Numbered from the stretch's first letter, positions 1 through 9,481 are shown. The stretch: 64,000 nucleotides of DNA from Pedobacter sp. PACM 27299 (GCF_001412655.1 NZ_CP012996.1:2108001-2172000); one strand, 5' to 3'. A program made the numbers and translations. Notes: generated by a model not told the origin, from the sequence alone.

Positions 1-1
1 G

Positions 2-721
2 CGCCTAGTACCAAAGGATAATAAGGCTAAATCGAGTCATGATAGGCTACAGCCTAAAGACACTTCCTCTGTAAAAAAAGTATTCTGGACATTTGGTTTT
101 AAGTATTACACTCAAATAGATTTGTTTGGTTTGAGTAATGTCGATGTACCTTGGTTTGTTGCACTTCTTGATAGGTTAAGAGATACTTCTAAAATGGAAT
201 ATACGGGCATGACTCAAGTTCTTGAGGAAGGATATCGCTATCACGAAATCAATTGGAGCCAAAAAAATATTCCACTTCAAAGAGAGGAATTTAAGTGGGT
301 ATTGTCTGATTACCTAAATAATGAGTTGGAATACCCTTTTTGTCAGTTCCATATTTCAAAGGGAACGGGTAGGATTGTTGGTTTTTGGGATGAAAGCAAT
401 ATATTCCAGATCATTTTGCTTGATCCTCTTCACAATCTTCAACCATCGAAGTTTAATGATTACGAATTAAGGGAATGTTATCCTGCTAAAAGTCAATTTG
501 ATTCATTACAATTTGAAATAGATGAAATCTTGAGGTCTAATTGTTCCGTAACATCTTGCTCGGTATTTGAAAAACTTCGCACTCTGCCAACTGGCAGAAG
601 TAATATCAATGTAGTAGTTGCGCATCTTGACAACGACTTTCACAAATCATTAGGCGAAGTTCTGAAGCATAAAACACTAAGTGAAATAATTGAGGCTGGC
701 GTGCTTAGCTTGACTGATTAA
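2..721 (+). CDS. Hypothetical protein, 5' end outside the window
   Basis: The frame is open from the left edge (first full codon at base 2), so the start is missing and 239 residues are visible. An internal TTG at 122 could be mistaken for a start, but the codons before it already encode a plausible protein stretch (VFWTFGFKYYTQIDLFG). I see no signal peptide, membrane segment or catalytic motif. Recognisable landmarks are GRIVGFWDE and LLDPLHNLQPSK in the middle, with hydrophobic strands suggesting a compact alpha/beta fold. It ends with TAA 790 bases before the end of the convergent nuclease gene. Family not recognised; its place beside several defence genes is only context. Confidence 0.7.
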   Translation, partial: RLVPKDNKAKSSHDRLQPKDTSSVKKVFWTFGFKYYTQIDLFGLSNVDVPWFVALLDRLRDTSKMEYTGMTQVLEEGYRYHEINWSQKNIPLQREEFKWVLSDYLNNELEYPFCQFHISKGTGRIVGFWDESNIFQIILLDPLHNLQPSKFNDYELRECYPAKSQFDSLQFEIDEILRSNCSVTSCSVFEKLRTLPTGRSNINVVVAHLDNDFHKSLGEVLKHKTLSEIIEAGVLSLTD

Positions 722-1511
722 ATCTATTGATATCTTTTGCAGTAAGAACTAATAGGTTGTTCAACAAATAATTCTCAATTAGAACAATGAGTAATTTTGT
801 GTTGAAGAAACAAGATCCCGATAAATGAACTCTTTCTATCTCAAAGGTAAGATGAATAAGTGGTGTTTGGTGTTGGCCAATAGAGTTCCTCTTAGAAGAA
901 TAGTGCTTCAACAAATCATTTATGTACCTACAAAAACTATCCTAGGTTTAAATAAATCATGTAAATTGCTCAAAAGAATTTATGAGCAAAATCAAGCCGT
1001 TCTTATTTTCGATACCAAATCTTTAAATAGCACATTAAGTCTTAAGGGGTAAAAAAAAGGGTAAATTAATATGACCAGATCTGATTAAATGTGACCTGTT
1101 TTGATGCTTTTTGACCTACAGAAACCACTGTTTTTTCTATCGGGACCACATTTAGCCCTTTCAGTTTTTTAATTGAGAGGTTTTTTTATTATGTGGTTGT
1201 TGGATTGGTTGTCGCTTTTATGATGCTTTTAAGTACAAACAAGGATGGGATCAGCTCTCTTGATGGCCTAATATTAGTATTTAACAAGCTCTACACTTAT
1301 ATACTTAAACCTTTATTCGTTAATATGAACTAAAGCTAGGTGTCAAATCTATGTTTTTAAAGGTATACATAGTATCAGGTTTCCTCTGAAATTAGATTTT
1401 TTTGTCTTTTTCATAAGTTTCATGCCACTTAGCATCAGATTCTCCTGAACTATACTAATTGTGTCTGGATTGGATTATACTATACTTTTCATAAGTGAGA
1501 TAAACTGGAAC
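722..1511. other. Intergenic region between convergent genes
   Basis: No convincing gene. Two short overlapping opposite-strand ORFs (705-914 and 825-1052) lack protein-like composition. The part near 1373-1495 has an imperfect direct repeat (ATCAGGTT..CCTCTGAA against ATCAGATT..CTCCTGAA, each followed by TTTTCATAAG) of unknown meaning. Confidence 0.5.
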
Positions 1512-3098
1512 TCAAAATGGAAGATCATCTTCAGCCCGAATTTCTGATGTTTTTGGTGTAGTATTATCCTGTAAAGGCATAAGTTCATAAGGTAGCTCGA
1601 TCTTGTTAAACTGTCCCGTTTTATGGTGACAATAACTTATCACACTACAGTTAAGACATTTTTTTGGCTGGGATAGCTTTTCGCCGTCTACCATCATAAT
1701 TGCATCCTTACTAAATACCTTTAATTTCTCTATTGTTGAGTTAAGGGATATAATCCGTTTTGGATCAAGTTTAACCTTTATCAACCTATAATGGCTGATT
1801 ACCATTTCTTTCTCTCCTTCCTTCCCGTCCTCCACATCTTGAAAGGTATAATACCAAGTTAAAAAGAGACCGAAGTGTATATGGTAGTTGGTGAACTCCT
1901 GTAAGAAAGCATAATGCTTAATAAGATCACTTTCAAAAGGATTATTGTAGTCCGACGAGCTGTAATGACTGAACTTTTCAGTAAGCACAAATCTATTACC
2001 TTTTGGGTGCAAGAAAATGTAATCAGGTGCTCCTTTCATATTTTTAGAATGACTTGTCATGATTCGAGGCTCCTTCGTCGTGACATTATTGAGTTCAATC
2101 TTGGAATCAAAAATAGCTTGGAATTTTTCCTTAAAATTCTGAGTCACTTCTAACTTGGTGTCCTTGAATACGTCCTCAAATTTTTTTGATTCATAAAATT
2201 TTCTGTACCTATCACCAAGGTATAATTTCTCTCTTTTCCATTCGTCTTTTTCCCAGTTTTCTGAAGAATAAACCTTATAGGTTCTATTGATGGCATAACT
2301 GACTGGGCAAAATAGGTAACGGGAAAGATCACTGACAGAAAGCGTCTTATTCTGTATGTATGCCTTCTCTACATTCTTTTTTTGCCGTAGGTGGATCTCT
2401 TCTGAGAGATTTTTTAATACCCTTGCGAGTTTGACTTTCGAAACACCCTTTTTTCCCTCCCAATTCAAGTAGGTGAATTCTTCTATCATTTTTTCCAAAA
2501 ACTCGGCTCGCTTATTTCCCGTGAAGTTGAGCTTTGACATTTGTTCAGTAATATAATGTTTGTGGGTGCCAAGATTGATCAAGGCATCAGCATATTCTAG
2601 AAAGTAACGCTTCCTGTCAGCGGGATATGCTATATCATTGAATCTAAAAACATTATTGTCTAGAATAGACTGATCGAGTTTTTCGAGCCATTCAAGTTTT
2701 TCAGAGAAGGAATAGGATGATAATCTAATTGCAACAGCTAGAACTGTTTTTATAAATATCTTGTTTGTTTCGGGATTATACTTGTCTGTCTGGCTCAGGA
2801 TCAGATCTGCATCCTTTCTGAAATCTGGATTGTCATAATTCTTGACCCTATCTTTATAATTAAGCCATAAAAGCTCAGACTTTATTTGAGGGAAATTTGG
2901 AAATAGCAGCCCGAATTTTATATGAAATTCTCTGCATTCTACTAACTGGTCTGTCTGTCGTAGGCAAAGGGCAATAAAGTATCCAGTCCAAGCATCTTTC
3001 TCGTTTTCCCAAAGGTTAAGGTAAACCAAAAGTGCCTCCTCGTATTTTTTTTCTTTTCGTAATTTTTTGGCTTGTTGTTTTAATTCTAATTGTGACAT
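1512..3098 (-). CDS. Cas4-like Fe-S PD-(D/E)XK nuclease with helical-repeat N-terminus and SSB-like C-terminal tail
   Basis: 528 residues. Residues 1-240 are helical, with a TPR-like first repeat (KKYEEALLVYLNLWENEKDA). Residues 253-490 match a Cas4/AddB-type nuclease: one cysteine in SRYLFCPVSYAI (C264), then GAPDY (D359), TEK (E374, K375) and a terminal cluster CLNCSVISYC (C481, C484, C490). Four cysteines so arranged bind a 4Fe-4S cluster in Cas4 and AddB. The ExK part is irregular because E374 and K375 are adjacent, so activity is uncertain. The last six residues are EDDLPF, very like the SSB C-terminal tip that recruits repair proteins (known for SSB; inference here). No cas genes are nearby. 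Stand-alone gene, probably processing DNA ends in defence or recombination. Confidence 0.75.
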   Translation of the reverse strand: MSQLELKQQAKKLRKEKKYEEALLVYLNLWENEKDAWTGYFIALCLRQTDQLVECREFHIKFGLLFPNFPQIKSELLWLNYKDRVKNYDNPDFRKDADLILSQTDKYNPETNKIFIKTVLAVAIRLSSYSFSEKLEWLEKLDQSILDNNVFRFNDIAYPADRKRYFLEYADALINLGTHKHYITEQMSKLNFTGNKRAEFLEKMIEEFTYLNWEGKKGVSKVKLARVLKNLSEEIHLRQKKNVEKAYIQNKTLSVSDLSRYLFCPVSYAINRTYKVYSSENWEKDEWKREKLYLGDRYRKFYESKKFEDVFKDTKLEVTQNFKEKFQAIFDSKIELNNVTTKEPRIMTSHSKNMKGAPDYIFLHPKGNRFVLTEKFSHYSSSDYNNPFESDLIKHYAFLQEFTNYHIHFGLFLTWYYTFQDVEDGKEGEKEMVISHYRLIKVKLDPKRIISLNSTIEKLKVFSKDAIMMVDGEKLSQPKKCLNCSVISYCHHKTGQFNKIELPYELMPLQDNTTPKTSEIRAEDDLPF

Positions 3099-3423
3099 TT
3101 TTGAGAGTGTTAATGAATTAGTAGCGACTTAGCTATATTAAATACAGATCAAGTGATTGCTATCCGATGATGTATGTACATCGTTAATTAATTACATCAA
3201 TGTAGGGAATTAATTTGAATAGCATAATGGAACTCGTTGGTATTCTCTTTTTACTGCTAGCGGTTTAATTTTTTTTTCAAAATAATGTTTGTGCATTAAT
3301 TATTCGGGAACACCTCACCCTCGACAGCCCCTGCCGGATTTTGGCAAGTAAGCCCCCGCCATCGAATGGTGGAATTACCTTCCAAAACTAAAAAGAACGT
3401 CACACAACTAATTACAAAACATT
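3099..3423. other. Intergenic region with GC-rich hairpin
   Basis: Region between divergent genes. It holds a C-rich leader at about 3311-3372 and a short hairpin at 3356-3372 (CCGCCAT, loop CGA, ATGGTGG with one G-U pair) about 50 bases before the next start. Likely a 5' UTR element of the downstream gene; no gene seen. Confidence 0.4.
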
Positions 3424-3870
3424 ATGAACAATGAAATTAAAGTCCTGAACAAGGCAGACAGAATGAACCGGGTCAAAGCATTAGAAAGCGCAGGGTTTCC
3501 TTCATTAAGAAGTGGTCTTGGAGTTGATGATGGTATGTGCCAATTCTTTACACCAGATGACGAGAACATTTACGCTACCAAAGCAATAACCATCGCTAAA
3601 GACAATTTCGGTTTGACCTTAGTTGCTGGAATACTTAAAGGAGCAGAGCCACACAACAGGGATGTAAATAATTCGTATGGGCTAACGGCTACAAACAAGC
3701 AGTTTGTAATTACCTGTGATCATTTTATGATTATTGAACCTAACCAAAGTTATGAAGTTGGGGTATTGAATGGTAGAGCTAAATTCACTTTGGCTGAAGC
3801 TGATGACATCATTGATACGTCTGAAGTTATTACACGATCTAAAAAACAGAAAGTAGCTGTGGAAAAGTAA
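3424..3870 (+). CDS. Conserved-looking hypothetical protein, 148 residues
   Basis: Starts at ATG 3424 and is followed at once by a strong terminator, so it is probably monocistronic. The protein is soluble, without signal peptide or membrane segment. The middle reads like beta-strands (GLTLVAGILKG, NKQFVITCDHFMIIEPNQSYEVGVL) and the C-terminus is basic (TRSKKQKVAVEK). The first helix (KADRMNRVKALESAGFPSLR) and short length would fit a small DNA-binding or accessory protein of a mobile element, but I recognise no family and assign no function. Confidence 0.7.
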   Translation: MNNEIKVLNKADRMNRVKALESAGFPSLRSGLGVDDGMCQFFTPDDENIYATKAITIAKDNFGLTLVAGILKGAEPHNRDVNNSYGLTATNKQFVITCDHFMIIEPNQSYEVGVLNGRAKFTLAEADDIIDTSEVITRSKKQKVAVEK

Positions 3871-3879
3871 TAAAACCTT

Positions 3880-3903
3880 AGGAGACTTCGGTCTCCTTTT
3901 TTA
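3880..3903 (+). terminator. Intrinsic terminator with UUCG tetraloop
   Basis: AGGAGAC-TTCG-GTCTCCT perfect stem followed by a T run, nine bases after the stop of the preceding gene. Confidence 0.92.
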
Positions 3904-3965
3904 TTAACGATATACCGGACATCAGCGTTGGTATTTCTGTTCTTTAATCATGCAATTGAAATTAT

Positions 3966-4100
3966 ATGAATTTACGTAAAGCCGAAAGGCAACAAGCACG
4001 TATTAAAATAGGCTTACAGGTCTTCAGGTTCGGTAAAAACTATAGTGTTGGCTACACATTCGTCCTAGGAGTTCGATGTTGCTCTCCGTCAAAGTCGAGT
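3966..4100 (+). pseudogene. Decayed 5' end of a P-loop ATPase gene of mobile elements
   Basis: The first 18 codons encode MNLRKAERQQARIKIGLQ, which matches the N-terminus of small AAA/P-loop proteins common in phages and conjugative elements, where a Walker A motif of the form GxSGSGKT follows directly. Here that motif is spread over two frames: after codon 18 the +1 frame reads SSGSVKTIVLAT and then stops, while the original frame reads VFRFGKNYSVG and runs on to 4151 without recognisable protein. At least one frameshift and loss of a Walker glycine are needed to explain this. I read it as a truncated remnant; a short functional peptide is unlikely but cannot be excluded. Confidence 0.55.
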
Positions 4101-4208
4101 TTTGCGGGGAAAAGTGAACTCACTATGTGTTTTTGTCTGGGACTGCTCTAGGCCCTCTTTTTTTCGTATTGGAATTTTGCCTATCTTGTGATTATCAAAA
4201 TAGTAGAT

Positions 4209-4427
4209 ATGTTTAATAAATCCTACAAACAGGTGTCAGCAGAATGCGCCATCCTAAATGGTAAACTCCGCCGCCATAATAGCGGCAAGCTGAATAGCTC
4301 TGCTCCTGTAGTTCAGCTGCATGCGGACAGTCCAGTTAAGGAGCATTTAGTATCCTGGAACTCTTTAATGATTGCAGCAGCGATCATTGCTTTTTTTCTC
4401 TTGATCAAGGGCCTATTCACTAGGTAA
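4209..4427 (+). CDS. Small single-pass membrane protein
   Basis: 72 residues from ATG 4209 (an in-frame GTG lies at 4188). The first 50 residues are polar and mildly basic; residues 51-70 form one hydrophobic helix (LMIAAAIIAFFLLIKGLF), so it is likely a C-tail-anchored or single-pass inner membrane protein. No motif identifies a function. A terminator follows at 4461. Its neighbours are a decayed ATPase gene and an acetyltransferase, which gives no pathway. Real gene likely because of the start, the clean membrane helix and the terminator. Confidence 0.55.
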   Translation: MFNKSYKQVSAECAILNGKLRRHNSGKLNSSAPVVQLHADSPVKEHLVSWNSLMIAAAIIAFFLLIKGLFTR

Positions 4428-4460
4428 GCTGATTAGCTTTATTTTAACTTAATTTTTTTT

Positions 4461-4487
4461 GCGGGCCTTTAAGGCCTGCTTTTTTTA
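4461..4487 (+). terminator. Intrinsic terminator
   Basis: GCGGGCCTT / AAGGCCTGC stem (one G-U pair) with a run of seven T, about 35 bases after the small membrane protein gene. Confidence 0.88.
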
Positions 4488-4497
4488 ACACATAGTC

Positions 4498-5217
4498 ATG
4501 AATGATTTAAAGACGGTCCTTAATCCAACTCGAAATGATATAGATGAGATTGAAGAATGGTTAGAAGCAGAATACAAAGTAACCAGAACAGGATTCTTTA
4601 CAGGTAGGGGTGTTCTTGACCAGAGTTTTAGGGAAAATACTTTGATCATCCTTAAATGGGAGAAAAAGGTGGTTTCATTTATAGCATGGAAGCATTATAC
4701 CACTAACACAGCGAGAATCTCTATTGCTGAAACACACCCGGATTTCCGCAGAAAAGGTTTTCTCACGACTCTACTTGATGCACTTATTGACAATTTTCAA
4801 AAGAACGACGTTCAGGTAATCGACCTTCAATCCACTTCAGTCGAGTCAGAAACTACATGGAAACAGCTCGGTTTTAAGGAGTTTCCTGAAGATAAAAAAA
4901 ATAGAAGACTTGACGAAAAGGAACTGTTTAAGGTAATAATTCCGATTAAAGAAATGTCCGCCCTGGCTGCTGAGGAGACGCTGGAATTGTGGCATATGGA
5001 CACCTACGCGATATCCGGCCTCGCTCCAAATGCTGCCTGGAACCTGTCTTTTATAGATGGTACCAGAATTTTGCAGCAACCAATTGTCTATCCTGCACAT
5101 TACGACTGGCATGTGTGTTGGAAAAAGAATAATACAGTAGTTCATGAAGGCAGGGTGAAAAGATTTCCAACTGATATCTCCTTCGGCCGTTTTATGATAG
5201 TTACTCAAATACCTTAA
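4498..5217 (+). CDS. GNAT family N-acetyltransferase with extra C-terminal domain
   Basis: 239 residues. Residues 1-150 carry the GNAT fold: the acetyl-CoA pyrophosphate-binding loop is in AETHPDFRRKGFLTTLLDAL (RRKGFL), preceded by the beta-4 strand ARISIAET. The usual family length is 140-180 residues; here about 85 further residues follow (from EETLELWHMD), rich in Trp, His and Tyr and resembling a small beta domain I cannot name. The substrate is unknown; GNATs acetylate small molecules, antibiotics or protein N-termini. It sits between a terminator and the convergent STAND nuclease gene, 31 bases from the latter's stop. Confidence 0.75.
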   Translation: MNDLKTVLNPTRNDIDEIEEWLEAEYKVTRTGFFTGRGVLDQSFRENTLIILKWEKKVVSFIAWKHYTTNTARISIAETHPDFRRKGFLTTLLDALIDNFQKNDVQVIDLQSTSVESETTWKQLGFKEFPEDKKNRRLDEKELFKVIIPIKEMSALAAEETLELWHMDTYAISGLAPNAAWNLSFIDGTRILQQPIVYPAHYDWHVCWKKNNTVVHEGRVKRFPTDISFGRFMIVTQIP

Positions 5218-5248
5218 AGCGTAATAGCATAGGGGAACACAAATTCGC

Positions 5249-8200
5249 TTACTTATATTCGATGATTTTCTGAAACACAAAATAGTCTTCTATTTTGTCC
5301 CCTTCCTCAAAATCACCAGCACGTCGGTAACCCAATGATGGCTCTCTTTCACCCCATATAGCCCAAAAGAACTTTAGCTTGTTTTTTTCAAGATATTTGT
5401 TCAAGAGGTCTTTACGCAGGTAGGTCATATAGTGCGTATTGTCGGAGTCCTCATAATAATTTATGTTTTTGCATGCCAGATTCCCTTCGGTGTCAAATAA
5501 ATCGAAGGTCTGCGCCAGCTCAACCAGTCCCAAATCCATTGCAATTTCTTTGGCTAACATTGTAGTTGAGCTGGCCTTGTTTATTTCTTTATTATCTGAT
5601 GGACCATGATAGTTCATCACGGGCATCAAAACTTCGAATTCCTTTATGTTCCGAACAGTAATCGTTTTGGATTTGGGGTAGGTTTTGCCAAAAACAAGGC
5701 CGCCATCTTTTGACTTTTTCATTTTATGATCCGGAAAATAACCTATCTCCCCACGTTTTACCGTTTTTTCAATACTTGAAATTATAAATTCAACAGTGGT
5801 TTCATTACTGTAAGTTGCATCTTCAAAAAGGTAAATTTCACCTGCATAAGCATCCGTGTTTTCATGTTTTTCAGGGAGCCATCGATCTTTCAAGGACTGC
5901 TTTGTAATCCTAGCCAACAGATCGCCATATTCATCCTCATTGACCATCAAGCTCCTGATAAATGTAAAACGCTCCCGTAAGCATTGCTCATCATTTTGCC
6001 TGATGTATCCGTCCACACAAACAAACTGATGGGCATCAATAAGATTTGGTTCAAGATATTCCTCAATCAATGGGAAATCCTCCGTTTTTAGCCAGTCCAT
6101 TAGGGATATCGACTTGTCACCAAGCAGGTCGCCATCAAAGAATTTTTCGGTTTTCGTAGGCTCAGGAAAGCTCGGATCAAGGTCTGCGCTTGAAATCCTG
6201 AATTGTTTAGTGTCCTTTGGAATCAGCCCCAAATTCTCACGATAACCCGCAATTTCGAAAAATGCTGATCGTGAATACTTTTTACCGTACCGTTCCACAG
6301 CAGGACGCTCATGTCTGTTATAGGGATCGCGCGCAAAACTTTCATCTATCGATTTGAAACGGTCTTCGTTCCACCCAAATTGTTCAATTCTATGCAGGAT
6401 TTGTCTTCTGACCTTTTGTTTTTCGGGAGGATTGCTATATGAATGCCCATCTTCTACAATATAACCAATGGTATAATTGCTGAAATCCATCCCCAAAGGT
6501 GGTCTGAAAGTTGTATTTTCCTGATCTTCAACCATTGGAGGCTCTGGCTTATCCGAGGGATAGGGGCGCGTAATTCTACCAATTTGCAAATCCGTCAGAA
6601 GGTTCTTATTATGTATCAAAGCAATCCTGATACATCTGATTGCATAATCCCGGGCTAGCGCGTGAGTCGTGTAGTATGGAGCCTGTTCTGTGAACAGTTG
6701 CTCATAAAGAGAATTTGCTATTCTAGGAAGACAGTTCTGCTGAAAATCGTCGTTGTGGTGTGTTGCCATACAGACTCCATACAAAGCAGCGAGTGTTCTC
6801 TCCCAAAGATAGGGGTCATTACAACCTAGGGAGCGTATGGTCATATCAGTAAATTGCTGATAATATCTCCTTCCGTAATAATAAAGTGCTCTGGTCGTAT
6901 TGTCCCTTAAGTGCCTGTTCGTTGAAACCAGAAACAATTGTATATATTCAGCTGCAAGGTGTAGCTTATCAGTACTAATTTTCGAATCTAACAATCCATC
7001 TTTACACTGCTGTTCAAATTGATTAACATAGGGCGTAAGACTTCCGGCAGATCTTCGCACATATTCAGTCCAGGAAAGGTCACGTTCCCAGACATCCAGC
7101 TTTAAAAGCTCTCCAGATAAAAAATGAACGTTGAGTGGATGTGTGGTGCTGGTAATTGTGTCGGTACACATAGCAATGATATGCGGCCTGCTTTTCGGCT
7201 TTTCCCTGAAATATCTTCGAACAATTTCAACATCCTTTTCGCCGATATATTGGCTCTGTAGTTTCCAAAGCGCATTTATCGATGCAGAATGAATTTCCTT
7301 ATCCTCTGATAAACTATAAAGTTCATGTAGCATTTTTAGTTTATGTTTTGGAAATAGCAAAGCCAGTTCCCCAATGATATTTTCATACAAAGGGTGGCGC
7401 TCACTTTTGGTACTGACCTTTTTATGAAAATCCTTTTGCGGCTGAAAGTCTTTCTCGCTTAGATTATCAATGAGGTACCTTGCGATAAGGTAACCCGACA
7501 TCAATTCATAAGTGATGCTGATGAACTCTTTTTCACTGCGAAGATCACGGGTGATAATCAGCCCTTCTTTGATCAGAATATCTGCTTTAGAGGTCTCTTC
7601 ACTATAATCTCCTGGGCCATCTATCAATGTATAATAGTCTGCGATTGATATTTCCCTGGCATTGTTTTCCCACAGATATCGCGCAATCTTAGCAAGGCCG
7701 TTTTGGATAAACGGATCATTTTTGCGGATCATGTGGTATTTAAGTGTGACCGACGTGTTAATCTGTTTAAAATAGGTTTCAAAAAGACTGTCTGATGAAT
7801 CGTCATCAATAAATACTTCAACCTCATTTCCCGACTGCCAGTTTGGGTTTTTGATTTCACAGAATAGCCTCAGAAAGATTGGTTTTTTAAATCCGTTTAA
7901 GTTGGAAAAATTTAGATCAGACTTAATGTGGTATTTGCTGAAGTATTTTTCAATCGCCTCCTTTGTAGTCTGGTAATTATTAAATCCGCTTAGATATTCA
8001 AATGATTTAGGATTATAGTTCACCCATACTTCGTCCTTATAAGATCGTCTACATGTAGTGATAATGACGAGATTTGGAAATCTTTTAATTTTTGCGGATA
8101 GTGAAGGAAGATGTGTCCGCCAAATCGTAGAAAATAATTTATTGTGTACAGTTTCGTTTAAGCCATCGATTATGAACGGTATCCTGACCTTTGCTAAGGA

Positions 8201-9481
8201 ACCATAAATATTTATTGCCGTTAATAGGTCTTCAAAGTTGTAATTTGTCGGAATGTCTAGCAGCTTTAAAATGCTTTGTTCCAGGTTTGTTTCATGATTG
8301 AATTTGTCTCCAGTTAAAAAAACCGCAGGCAAGTCTTTCTGGATTCGTTTGTAGGCGATGTCGCAGCTGGTATGCGTTTTGCCCTCAGCAGGACTTGCAA
8401 TAAAATGGATCTCATTATCAAGTGCATGTATGTAGTTTTTTAGAAAACTTTCCAATTCCTCAAAAAATCTACTAATGCTGAAATAGGTTATTTTGGCTGA
8501 CCCCTGAATCGTTTCCCTACCGGAATTTGTGTATTCGCTTAACCTGTCTAAGTATTCTTGAAATATGGCCTGTTGGTCATCAAAGTTCAGGTTTTCTAAT
8601 GCCTGGATATCATAGTTTAATATGCACTTTTCGATTCCCTTTAGGATTTCAAAAGCCGTTTGTTTATGCTGATCGAACTCCACAAATAGAGTCAGTCCCT
8701 GTTCTTTTATCTCTTTTTCTTCTATACTATGCGTAGACTGATTCCTGAAAATTTTAAGCTCTTCAAGGACGTCGATATCCTTTCCTTTCAACTTTTCCAC
8801 AGTTGATCCCAAAAGGATATTGTACTCAGGATTTATAAGTTTGAAGTCAATGATGGATTGGATATATTCATCCATTGTATGAAGCTCAGGTTCATATTTG
8901 TCTTTTACCTGTTCAAAACTCTCATTGAATCTGTTGGCGAACCATTGTTGATCGACTTCCAGCTCACCAAAAAAGAAATTCCGTATCCCTATATTTTTGG
9001 CATTGCCTATTAGGTTAATGATATCATCCTCACCAATAAAATCAATCTGGATATTTCTGTCGGTAGGGATTTTTAAGGGTAATGTTTGCTCAAACCATTC
9101 CCGTTCACCTTTTTTTTGCTTGTCTGTTTTTGTGACCATGCTAACGGTTAGGTTGGTTCTGAGGCATAAAAACCACCTGGTGAGGTTTGCATGGTTTTTA
9201 CAACTTGTTTCTAGTGAACTTTCAATGGATGTGTATCTACTACTTTGGCTTAAACGTCCATTGTCATCAAACCATTTGCATTGCCAGCCCCATCGCTCAC
9301 CACTAGGCAGATCCAGGTAGAACTCGACTCCTGAATCTCCACCTTCGCCTGCAATCGGGGTAAATTTACCCAATTCGCCGTATTCCTTTTTCATTAGGCT
9401 ATAGATGAGCTGCTCAAAGGATTGGGTAGTTTTTCCGGAGTAACTTTTTAATTTATTTAGTTCAACCTTGTCAATAGTCAT
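5249..9481 (-). CDS. Mrr-like nuclease / STAND NTPase, Avs-like anti-phage protein
   Basis: 1410 residues from ATG 9481 (an in-frame ATG at 9553 adds 24 residues; the inner start places the nuclease domain at the N-terminus as is usual). Residues 15-110 resemble Mrr/Cap4-type PD-(D/E)XK nucleases: GGDSGVEF (D49) and GWQCKWF, the Q-x-K variant (Q67, K69). A STAND/NACHT-type NTPase follows with a relaxed P-loop ASPAEGKTH (362-370) and Walker B IPFIIDGLNE (D439). The remaining ~900 residues look like helical repeats plus a C-terminal sensor (FWAIWGERE near the end). In Avs proteins the C-terminus recognises a phage protein and the nuclease then degrades DNA; that role here is inference. Single-gene unit. 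Confidence 0.75.
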   Translation of the reverse strand: MTIDKVELNKLKSYSGKTTQSFEQLIYSLMKKEYGELGKFTPIAGEGGDSGVEFYLDLPSGERWGWQCKWFDDNGRLSQSSRYTSIESSLETSCKNHANLTRWFLCLRTNLTVSMVTKTDKQKKGEREWFEQTLPLKIPTDRNIQIDFIGEDDIINLIGNAKNIGIRNFFFGELEVDQQWFANRFNESFEQVKDKYEPELHTMDEYIQSIIDFKLINPEYNILLGSTVEKLKGKDIDVLEELKIFRNQSTHSIEEKEIKEQGLTLFVEFDQHKQTAFEILKGIEKCILNYDIQALENLNFDDQQAIFQEYLDRLSEYTNSGRETIQGSAKITYFSISRFFEELESFLKNYIHALDNEIHFIASPAEGKTHTSCDIAYKRIQKDLPAVFLTGDKFNHETNLEQSILKLLDIPTNYNFEDLLTAINIYGSLAKVRIPFIIDGLNETVHNKLFSTIWRTHLPSLSAKIKRFPNLVIITTCRRSYKDEVWVNYNPKSFEYLSGFNNYQTTKEAIEKYFSKYHIKSDLNFSNLNGFKKPIFLRLFCEIKNPNWQSGNEVEVFIDDDSSDSLFETYFKQINTSVTLKYHMIRKNDPFIQNGLAKIARYLWENNAREISIADYYTLIDGPGDYSEETSKADILIKEGLIITRDLRSEKEFISITYELMSGYLIARYLIDNLSEKDFQPQKDFHKKVSTKSERHPLYENIIGELALLFPKHKLKMLHELYSLSEDKEIHSASINALWKLQSQYIGEKDVEIVRRYFREKPKSRPHIIAMCTDTITSTTHPLNVHFLSGELLKLDVWERDLSWTEYVRRSAGSLTPYVNQFEQQCKDGLLDSKISTDKLHLAAEYIQLFLVSTNRHLRDNTTRALYYYGRRYYQQFTDMTIRSLGCNDPYLWERTLAALYGVCMATHHNDDFQQNCLPRIANSLYEQLFTEQAPYYTTHALARDYAIRCIRIALIHNKNLLTDLQIGRITRPYPSDKPEPPMVEDQENTTFRPPLGMDFSNYTIGYIVEDGHSYSNPPEKQKVRRQILHRIEQFGWNEDRFKSIDESFARDPYNRHERPAVERYGKKYSRSAFFEIAGYRENLGLIPKDTKQFRISSADLDPSFPEPTKTEKFFDGDLLGDKSISLMDWLKTEDFPLIEEYLEPNLIDAHQFVCVDGYIRQNDEQCLRERFTFIRSLMVNEDEYGDLLARITKQSLKDRWLPEKHENTDAYAGEIYLFEDATYSNETTVEFIISSIEKTVKRGEIGYFPDHKMKKSKDGGLVFGKTYPKSKTITVRNIKEFEVLMPVMNYHGPSDNKEINKASSTTMLAKEIAMDLGLVELAQTFDLFDTEGNLACKNINYYEDSDNTHYMTYLRKDLLNKYLEKNKLKFFWAIWGEREPSLGYRRAGDFEEGDKIEDYFVFQKIIEYK

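Noticed and set aside
825..1052. 75-codon plus-strand ORF and an opposing 69-codon ORF
   Set aside because: Low-complexity composition, no start signal, overlap each other; nothing protein-like.
1512..3098. Possible CRISPR-associated locus because of the Cas4-like gene
   Set aside because: No repeats, cas1, cas2 or effector genes anywhere in the window.
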